A stretch of DNA of 7,455 nt from an uncultured Bacteroidales bacterium (GTDB lineage: Bacteria > Bacteroidota > Bacteroidia > Bacteroidales > UBA932): assembly GCA_946614205.1 (NCBI GenBank), contig CAMOGR010000063.1:1-7455 (forward strand), written 5' to 3'. Shown here one piece after another: positions 1-3,743 of the stretch (position 1 is its first letter; every line of letters starts with the position of its first letter). Below the pieces are notes generated by a model, which ran no database searches, was not told the origin of the DNA, and saw only the letters and a list, made by a program, of their open reading frames with translations. The position numbers were made by a program, and so were the translations under genes.

Positions 1-1655
1 AACCACTCTGCATTGCTCAGCGTGCGCCAGCCGGTCATCCCTGTCGGATTGTACGCAAGATCGACGTTGCCCCATTCATTGTTGCCCGCAAGGTTGACAT
101 TATCGGTACAGAAACTGGTCTCCGAGTTGGGGGCCACACCGTTGAGACCGGTCGCGCCCCAGCAGAAGAGGTCGAGACGATTGCCTTCTGTCGCGGTCGG
201 ATTGGTGTTGTTAGCCGCATTGCCGACATATTCCCACGGATTGGCATACATCCTCCATTCTCCGTAACTCCAATACAGGTTGCCGGGAGCGAAGTGAACC
301 CTCTTGTTGTCGCTTACAGAGAACAGGGAAGCCACCTTGTTCATCTTTATCGTGATTTCGTAGTACTTGCCCTTCTCGAATGACACCTCCGACTTCTCAT
401 AGTCATATAGGTCATCATCAGCTATAGCTACGATTTTATAATTATCGCGGAAACTGTTATTGACAGTGTTCACGTAGTCATTGCACAGCGCCACGGTCAG
501 CTCGCTAGTCGGAGTGGCGGGCGTAACCGTCAGGGGCCCGTACGTATTGTTATGGTTGAATGTCAGCAGGCACAGTTCGCCCAGCTGCAAGAATTCGTCT
601 CCCTGGTTCTCGCTGATTTCAAAACCGAAGCTGTAATATCTCGCAGCTTTCTCCAAAGGGTAGAAATACCACTTGTCGCTCTCGTCCCTCATCACCTTGT
701 CGTCAGTGACCGAGGCGACCGTGTTATAACCTATCCAATTACCGGAAGCCTTGACCACCCAGCTCTTGGGATTGCGATTCGGATAAAAGGGGGTTTCTGT
801 ACCGGTGTCTTTACTGGTGGCGAAAGTATAGCCGTCCACCTGATACTCGGAGGTATGAAATCTGACCACCCACGCTCCGTTCTTCTTCTGTCCCGGGCCG
901 GACTGCCATTTTGCATCCGGATTGAGGCTGAACAGATTATCGATCTTATACTGATCTGCCACACCTTCGGAGCAATCATCGGTCACCAGAGTATAGTCGG
1001 GAACGAAGACGGTCATATCGCTGTAAGTCTTCTGCTGCACCAGCTTGCCGCTGCCGGCCGTGATGGTGAGCCTGGAAACATCGAGCGGATTGCCGGCCTT
1101 GTCCAGGAACTTGAACTTGACGATAGCCTGCTGGTTCACGAACTTGGCCGGGCCGTTAGGGGTGATGTTGCCATTCTCGATTTCGGCCGCGTTGACGTAG
1201 GCCACTGCATAGTCATAGTTGGCGGAGATATCTTCCAGCGTGCCCTTCTGCCCTTCATAGCTCATGGTGCCGCCCTTGGGGAACTGGAGCCTGAGCAGGT
1301 CACCCTGATTGATGCTGAGGCCTTCGAAGGTGCCGGAAAGCGTCGCGGACGCACCGCTGGACGTCGGATGGAGCGGAGAAGAGGCCCAGCCGGCGTTTCT
1401 GGGGGCCTTTGTACCGATATAGCCGCTCTCGGGATTGATGTCCGTCACATAGATGTTCTCCGTCGTCGCCCACGTTGCGTCGAGGGTTCCACCCGTCAGC
1501 GAGAGCACCCTGGTGCCTATTTCGGCCTTCTCGGCCAGCACGGACATAGTGTACCGGGTTGTTTGCGCTTCTGTCTGGGCAGGCTCCTTGGTACAAGAGA
1601 AGACGGTCAGTATGGAGACCGCTGCGATTGCTTTGAGTAAGTCCATTGTTGTCAT
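1..1655 (-). CDS. Fimbrillin-like surface lipoprotein with an inserted F5/8-type-C-like domain (3' end outside window)
   Basis: The frame is open from ATG 1655 to the window edge: 551 residues seen, C-terminus missing. A short hydrophobic segment (residues 6-19) ends in the lipobox VFSC, with Cys21 as the likely lipidated residue, so I infer an envelope lipoprotein, probably surface exposed. Residues about 35-200 resemble the fimbrillin family: a LSGTFEG strand at 106-112, YEGQKGTLEDI at 133-143, and FVNQQAIVKFKF at 172-183. Residues about 222-363 resemble an F5/8 type C (discoidin) carbohydrate-binding domain: DNLF at 239, AKW at 248, GYTFATSKDT at 275, RNPKSW at 294, LQLGEL at 356. The fimbrillin pattern then resumes (YGPLTVTPATPTSELTVAL at 372-390, GKYYEITIKM at 429-438). 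From 447 a further Bacteroidetes module begins (VHFAPGNLYW, LDLFCWG, GWRTLSNAEW). ATG 1655 is the first start after an in-frame stop at 1668-1670; ATG 1646 is the alternative. Possible role: adhesion or glycan binding. Domain names are from memory of the families. Confidence 0.85.
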   Translation of the reverse strand, partial: MTTMDLLKAIAAVSILTVFSCTKEPAQTEAQTTRYTMSVLAEKAEIGTRVLSLTGGTLDATWATTENIYVTDINPESGYIGTKAPRNAGWASSPLHPTSSGASATLSGTFEGLSINQGDLLRLQFPKGGTMSYEGQKGTLEDISANYDYAVAYVNAAEIENGNITPNGPAKFVNQQAIVKFKFLDKAGNPLDVSRLTITAGSGKLVQQKTYSDMTVFVPDYTLVTDDCSEGVADQYKIDNLFSLNPDAKWQSGPGQKKNGAWVVRFHTSEYQVDGYTFATSKDTGTETPFYPNRNPKSWVVKASGNWIGYNTVASVTDDKVMRDESDKWYFYPLEKAARYYSFGFEISENQGDEFLQLGELCLLTFNHNNTYGPLTVTPATPTSELTVALCNDYVNTVNNSFRDNYKIVAIADDDLYDYEKSEVSFEKGKYYEITIKMNKVASLFSVSDNKRVHFAPGNLYWSYGEWRMYANPWEYVGNAANNTNPTATEGNRLDLFCWGATGLNGVAPNSETSFCTDNVNLAGNNEWGNVDLAYNPTGMTGWRTLSNAEW

Positions 1656-1667
1656 GGCTATATCTGT

Positions 1668-1814
1668 TTATTCCCAAGTCTCGGTATTAGCCGCGCCATA
1701 ACCGCTCCTGGAAGCGTTAATCCTCTCATCGCTGAGTGTCAGGATGCCAAACTCAGTTTTTACCGCTATAACGTTAGTTACAGGGACTTCGTAAGATTGT
1801 CTATAGTTCACCAT
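1668..1814 (-). CDS. 48-residue small protein ahead of the fimbrillin-like lipoprotein gene
   Basis: Starting at ATG 1814 the product is 48 residues: MVNYRQSYEVPVTNVIAV, a short hydrophobic stretch FGILTL, then a polar glycine-containing tail ending NTETWE. It has no signal peptide or membrane helix. I recall similar small proteins (a Y-x-x-P start, an IL..S core and an acidic or aromatic end) placed directly before surface lipoprotein genes in Bacteroidales, but I know no assigned function. Its stop lies 12 bases before the lipoprotein ATG, so the two are probably co-transcribed. The frame could begin 14 codons earlier, at 1856, but that extension reads through the terminator hairpin of the preceding gene, so ATG 1814 is preferred. 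No convincing promoter is visible. It could be a leader peptide or simply a small cytoplasmic protein. Confidence 0.6.
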   Translation of the reverse strand: MVNYRQSYEVPVTNVIAVKTEFGILTLSDERINASRSGYGAANTETWE

Positions 1815-1838
1815 CTTAATCTTTTGTTGTTTCCAACT

Positions 1839-1881
1839 AAAAAAGACACGCCTCACTTCTGGATAAGCATCCGTGGGGCGT
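1839..1881 (-). terminator. Rho-independent terminator after the small lipoprotein gene
   Basis: Read on the minus strand, ACGCCCCAC (1881-1873) pairs with GTGAGGCGT (1856-1848) with one C/A mismatch. The loop holds a second short stem (GGAT/ATCC), and six T residues follow at 1844-1839. It lies about 20 bases beyond the stop of the 1902-2291 gene and before the 48-residue gene, so it should separate the two transcripts at least partly. Confidence 0.7.
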
Positions 1882-1901
1882 TCAGGCTATGGAGTTGCCA
1901 A

Positions 1902-2291
1902 TTAATTCGCTGTAAGATGATAGGTCTTGACCTTTACTGATTTTTTGTCGGCTTCTCCAAGAGTGCTGCTCGGCTGGAAGACGAGGTAAACGTCTACCGT
2001 CTTTTTAGCATTGCCCTTTTCCTTATTGTACACTTCGTCAGCGGCGGCAATGACGATATTGTCATTGGCAGAAGTACGGTAATTGATATTGTTGTTCCTG
2101 CAAGCGAGAATAACAGCGTCTCTCATGTGCGAAAAAACCTCGCCCGTAGCTTCTTTTGTGGTAAGGCTTTCACTGGACGTACAAGTATAAGTACCAAAGT
2201 CTTGGCCAGTGTCAGTTGTCTTGGTGCATGAAGAAACGCACAGGGCCAGGCAAGCAAAAGCTGCCACGGCAATCAATTTGAGTGTTTTCAT
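1902..2291 (-). CDS. Small lipoprotein of unknown function
   Basis: The product is 129 residues. Residues 1-21 form a typical signal peptide (MKTLK, then a hydrophobic run) ending in the lipobox VSSC, with Cys22 as the predicted lipidated residue; this predicts an envelope lipoprotein. The mature part of about 108 residues is polar, has a predicted alpha/beta look, and contains FSHMRDAVILACRNNNINYR (residues 53-72) followed by a basic, lysine-rich stretch around EVYNKEKGNAKK and strands VDVYLVFQP and SVKVKTYHL near the end. I do not recognise a family. The start is fixed by the signal peptide. A candidate promoter lies upstream (2344-2377) and a terminator follows, so it is probably transcribed alone. 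Composition is more AT-rich than the metabolic genes further right. No neighbour suggests a function. Confidence 0.85.
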   Translation of the reverse strand: MKTLKLIAVAAFACLALCVSSCTKTTDTGQDFGTYTCTSSESLTTKEATGEVFSHMRDAVILACRNNNINYRTSANDNIVIAAADEVYNKEKGNAKKTVDVYLVFQPSSTLGEADKKSVKVKTYHLTAN

Positions 2292-2322
2292 AATGAATTA
2301 CTATTAATTATAATATACTTTT

Positions 2323-2340
2323 CTCAAATACGGATTTGAG
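2323..2340. repeat. Perfect 7-bp inverted repeat in the divergent intergenic region (possible operator)
   Basis: CTCAAAT-ACGG-ATTTGAG is a perfect palindrome with a four-base centre. It lies between two divergent genes, just downstream of the predicted -7 element of the minus-strand lipoprotein promoter, that is, at or near the transcription start. That position suits a repressor site or a 5' leader hairpin. It has no T-tract, so it is not a typical terminator. Confidence 0.4.
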
Positions 2341-2343
2341 GCG

Positions 2344-2377
2344 TAAAGTTAAGATTATTTACTACATTATTTGGCAA
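2344..2377 (-). promoter_or_regulatory. Candidate promoter for the small lipoprotein gene
   Basis: On the minus strand, TAACTTTA (2351-2344) matches the Bacteroidetes -7 consensus TAnnTTTG except for its last base. CTTG (2378-2375) lies at a suitable -33 distance upstream. It would give a leader of roughly 50 bases before the ATG at 2291. The matches are imperfect. Confidence 0.4.
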
Positions 2378-2430
2378 GCCATATTGGCCGATTCCATTGT
2401 ATTGTGGCAAAATCCGCCTCATTATTTTTT

Positions 2431-2438
2431 TATGTTTG
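2431..2438 (+). promoter_or_regulatory. Candidate -7 element for the PH-like membrane protein gene
   Basis: TATGTTTG matches the Bacteroidetes -7 consensus TAnnTTTG exactly, 50 bases before the ATG at 2488. No good -33 TTTG is seen at the usual distance; the nearest TTG, at 2402, is a few bases too far. The element supports starting the gene at 2488 rather than further upstream. Confidence 0.5.
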
Positions 2439-2487
2439 TTTTTTGGCCGAAAATCCATCAAGTTCTAGAGGAGTCAGAGAATATATA

Positions 2488-2832
2488 ATGGTTCTTAAAT
2501 CTCCTCGTACTGCTATGATAGTTGCTATCGTTATTATCGCTGTCTCTTTCCTTGTCGTGGTGGGTATAATGCTGGCCCATTGGCCCAAGGGTGTCACGGT
2601 TGGCGAGAACGACAAAATCCAGTTGGGCACGTACATAGGCAAGCCGCGACATATTCCTGTTGATAAAATTTCCATCTCCGAAATTCCGGATGGCATGTTG
2701 AGCCATCTGATCAGGACCAACGGCATGAGCCTTGGCAAAATCAACTACGGCCACTTCAAGAACACAAAAACCGGGCAAAAGATGTTCCTCTACCTCACCG
2801 GCAAGGAAAGGACAAATGTCCACTTAATTTAG
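2488..2832 (+). CDS. One-helix membrane protein with a bacterial PH-like domain, possibly truncated
   Basis: The product is 114 residues. Residues 9-31 form one strong membrane helix (MIVAIVIIAVSFLVVVGIML), followed by about 80 residues that I read as a bacterial pleckstrin-homology-like domain: a V-D-K-I-S-I-S-E strand near residue 58, then RTNGMSLGKINYGHFKN (about 75-91) and GQKMFLYLTGKE, a pattern I recall from PF10882-type proteins. The domain would face one side of the membrane; its ligand is unknown. ATG 2488 is chosen because AGAGGAG lies at 2467-2473 and an exact TAnnTTTG element lies at 2431; the frame is open further upstream only with a TTG start. The protein stops right after GKERTNVHLI, where family members I remember continue for a further strand and helix. 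The end lies four bases from a decayed toxin gene, so truncation by rearrangement is possible. Confidence 0.65.
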   Translation: MVLKSPRTAMIVAIVIIAVSFLVVVGIMLAHWPKGVTVGENDKIQLGTYIGKPRHIPVDKISISEIPDGMLSHLIRTNGMSLGKINYGHFKNTKTGQKMFLYLTGKERTNVHLI

Positions 2833-2836
2833 AGAC

Positions 2837-3025
2837 CTAACTATCGAGTTCTAAGTGGTGTGCAACGACGTGATTGTTACTCAAATAGCGAACAAGGTAG
2901 ACGTCCTCGCCACCAACATCGTAAACGTTGAAGAAGACGTACCAGGTCGTATGCTTATTCTTAGTAAACGATGCATATTGCATATCTTTTCCGAATCGGT
3001 CAAACCAGGCTGGAGCTTTTCTATT
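2837..3025 (-). pseudogene. C-terminal remnant of a RelE/ParE-like toxin
   Basis: The minus-strand frame from about 3025 to the stop at 2837-2839 reads NRKAPAWFDRFGKDMQYASF, then TKNKHTTWYVFFNVYD, then VYLVRYLSNNHVVAHHLEL. I recall this as the end of a RelE/ParE-superfamily toxin common in Bacteroidetes: a basic and aromatic motif, the TWYVFF strand, then V-R-Y-x-S-N-N-H-V. Only about 62 residues of what should be roughly 100 or more remain. The frame extends a little upstream (stop at 3053-3055) without matching the family there, and no proper start remains; ATG 2983 would give 48 residues. It is therefore probably not an active toxin. It converges on the PH-like gene. Confidence 0.6.
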
Positions 3026-3092
3026 ACTCCAAGGCAGTATCCAGATACTTTTTCATATTGCCTCTCAACTCGGCGGAACTAATAATGACGAC
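3024..3092 (-). pseudogene. N-terminal remnant of a Phd/YefM-like antitoxin
   Basis: The minus strand reads VVIISSAELRGNMKKYLD, then TALE and a stop at 3026-3024. This matches the start of Phd-type antitoxins from Bacteroidetes (I/V-I-S-S-x-E-x-R-x-N-x-K-K-Y-L-D), the DNA-binding N-terminal part. The expected ATG directly before the first residues is absent, and the frame ends after about 22 residues where the toxin remnant begins in another frame. The normal order (antitoxin, then toxin) is kept, so one internal deletion probably removed the rest of the antitoxin and the start of the toxin. Confidence 0.55.
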
Positions 3093-3114
3093 AGAAGGAA
3101 GGAGTGCAAAGGAG

Positions 3115-3225
3115 CCGTTAAATGTAAGTCACTAATTAATAAGTGGTTATGCAAAATAACCCGGGCCAATATGCACCAGGTAAAATTACGTAAACCGCTG
3201 CGCGATAGCCACTTACATTTCACGG
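3115..3225. repeat. 111-base imperfect palindrome (MITE-like inverted-repeat element)
   Basis: The outer arms CCGTTAAATGTAAGTCACTA (3115-3134) and TAGCCACTTACATTTCACGG (3206-3225) are inverted copies matching at 17 of 20 positions, including a perfect AAATGTAAGT/ACTTACATTT core. The inner parts also align (AGTGGTTATG against the complement of TACGTAAACCGCT), so the halves pair nearly to the centre. There is no coding capacity. A miniature inverted-repeat element, a recombinase site or a structured RNA are all possible; no clear target duplication is seen at the edges. Confidence 0.55.
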
Positions 3226-3232
3226 GCGGACT

Positions 3233-3516
3233 GAGCAAGGAGGCAGGACCAAAGGCCTCGGAGTCGCGAAGCGACGACAGAAGGGATAGCTGCGCAGCAG
3301 CGGAAGGGGAACCTTCCCCTTCTCCCTTGGGGGTGCAGGGGGATAATAGGAGCTGCTGAGCCAGCAGCGGCGTCCCGCCGAGGGCACAAAAAGGCCCGGC
3401 CGCAATGGACGGATTCCGGAGGCGCTTGCGCCGACTAAGTCCCTTCCCCGAGGGAAGGGGTTTGGGGATGGGTCTACGTAGTAGCGCCCGGCGGGCGCGA
3501 GCAAGGCAGGCAGGAC
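3233..3516. repeat. Block of short perfect palindromes bounded by direct repeats (REP/BIME-like)
   Basis: This GC-rich stretch has no supported gene. It contains perfect short hairpins one after another: GTCGC/GCGAC (3263-3275), GCTGCGCAGC (3289-3298), AAGGGGAA/TTCCCCTT (3304-3321), GCTGCTG/CAGCAGC (3352-3368), CGGCG/CGCCG (3368-3380), GGCC/GGCC (3393-3401), GGCGC/GCGCC (3421-3432), CCCTTCCC/GGGAAGGG (3441-3459), CTACGTAG (3474-3481) and GCGCCC/GGGCGC (3484-3498). It begins and ends with near-identical direct repeats, GAGCAAGGAGGCAGGAC (3233) and GAGCAAGGCAGGCAGGAC (3499). It looks like a dispersed intergenic repeat. Whether other copies exist in the genome cannot be seen here. Confidence 0.6.
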
Positions 3517-3586
3517 ATCAGAAAAAGAGAAACCGTCCGCATCTTTCGAAAGATCGAAAAAGTATGGACGGTTTTTGCCTTGCTCG
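3498..3586. repeat. Nested inverted repeat abutting the tRNA 3' end
   Basis: CGAGCAAGGC (3498-3507) and GCCTTGCTCG (3577-3586) are perfect 10-base inverted copies. The second ends exactly one base before the tRNA gene begins at 3587. Inside them lies the terminator hairpin. The left copy overlaps the right-hand direct repeat of the palindrome block, so the repeat block and the tRNA tail share sequence. Confidence 0.55.
3523..3576 (-). terminator. Terminator hairpin of the tRNA-Leu transcript
   Basis: AAACCGTCC (3530-3538) and GGACGGTTT (3566-3574) form a 9-bp stem. Its loop contains the perfect 14-base palindrome ATCTTTCGAAAGAT (3541-3554). On the minus strand the stem is followed by CTCTTTTTC; on the plus strand it is followed by TT then GCC, so it could work both ways. 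It lies just downstream of the tRNA, the only gene reading into it. Confidence 0.65.
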
Positions 3587-3670
3587 TGCCCGAGGCGGGA
3601 CTCGAACCCGCACATCTTTAAGGGACAATGGATTTTGAGTCCATCGCGTCTACCATTCCGCCACTCGGGC
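3587..3670 (-). tRNA. tRNA-Leu (anticodon CAA)
   Basis: The minus strand folds as a complete class II tRNA. The acceptor stem is GCCCGAG/CTCGGGC with discriminator A; the D arm contains GGAATGGTAGACGC; the anticodon stem is ATGGA/TCCAT around loop CTCAAAA, giving anticodon CAA, which reads UUG. A variable arm TGTCCCTTAAAGATGT follows, then the T arm GCGGG-TTCGAGT-CCCGC. The 84 bases do not include an encoded CCA (CGA follows). A consensus promoter lies upstream and a hairpin terminator downstream. Confidence 0.96.
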
Positions 3671-3688
3671 ATGAAGGGGAAAGGACTG

Positions 3689-3719
3689 CAAAGTTATCCA
3701 TAAATAATGAAAATCCAAA
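3689..3719 (-). promoter_or_regulatory. Consensus Bacteroidetes promoter for tRNA-Leu
   Basis: On the minus strand, TTTG (3719-3716) is followed after 19 bases by TAACTTTG (3696-3689), an exact fit to the primary sigma factor consensus TTTG-N19-21-TAnnTTTG. Transcription would start about ten bases before the mature tRNA 5' end at 3670. This is the clearest promoter in the window and the best support for a Bacteroidetes host. Confidence 0.75.
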
Positions 3720-3728
3720 CTTTTGCTG

Positions 3729-3736
3729 TATCTTCG
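3729..3736 (+). promoter_or_regulatory. Possible -7 element of the aroD-aroA gene
   Basis: TATCTTCG differs from TAnnTTTG at one base and ends seven bases before the ATG at 3744, which would give a leaderless or nearly leaderless message. There is no matching -33 box at the right distance, and it is back to back with the tRNA promoter. Confidence 0.3.
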
Positions 3737-3743
3737 CCCCGAA

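Noticed and set aside
552..1640. A 362-codon open frame on the plus strand
   Set aside because: It is antisense to the fimbrillin-like lipoprotein, whose minus-strand frame is open throughout, starts with a lipobox signal peptide and has recognisable domains. The plus-strand product has no recognisable family or start signals.
2371..2487. 39-codon upstream extension of the PH-like gene from a TTG
   Set aside because: An exact TAnnTTTG promoter element and a GGAG ribosome-binding site lie inside this extension, and the membrane helix begins soon after the ATG at 2488.
2820..2858. CCACTTA/TAAGTGG inverted repeat between the PH-like gene and the toxin remnant, as a bidirectional terminator
   Set aside because: The arms are only 7 bases with a 25-base loop and no T-tract follows on either strand.
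3233..3516. CRISPR array
   Set aside because: The repeated units are different short palindromes without constant repeat length or regular spacers, and no cas gene is present.
3220..3672. A 150-codon minus-strand frame through the repeat block and tRNA
   Set aside because: It overlaps the tRNA gene and consists of low-complexity Pro/Arg/Ser translation of hairpin repeats, so it is not a protein gene.
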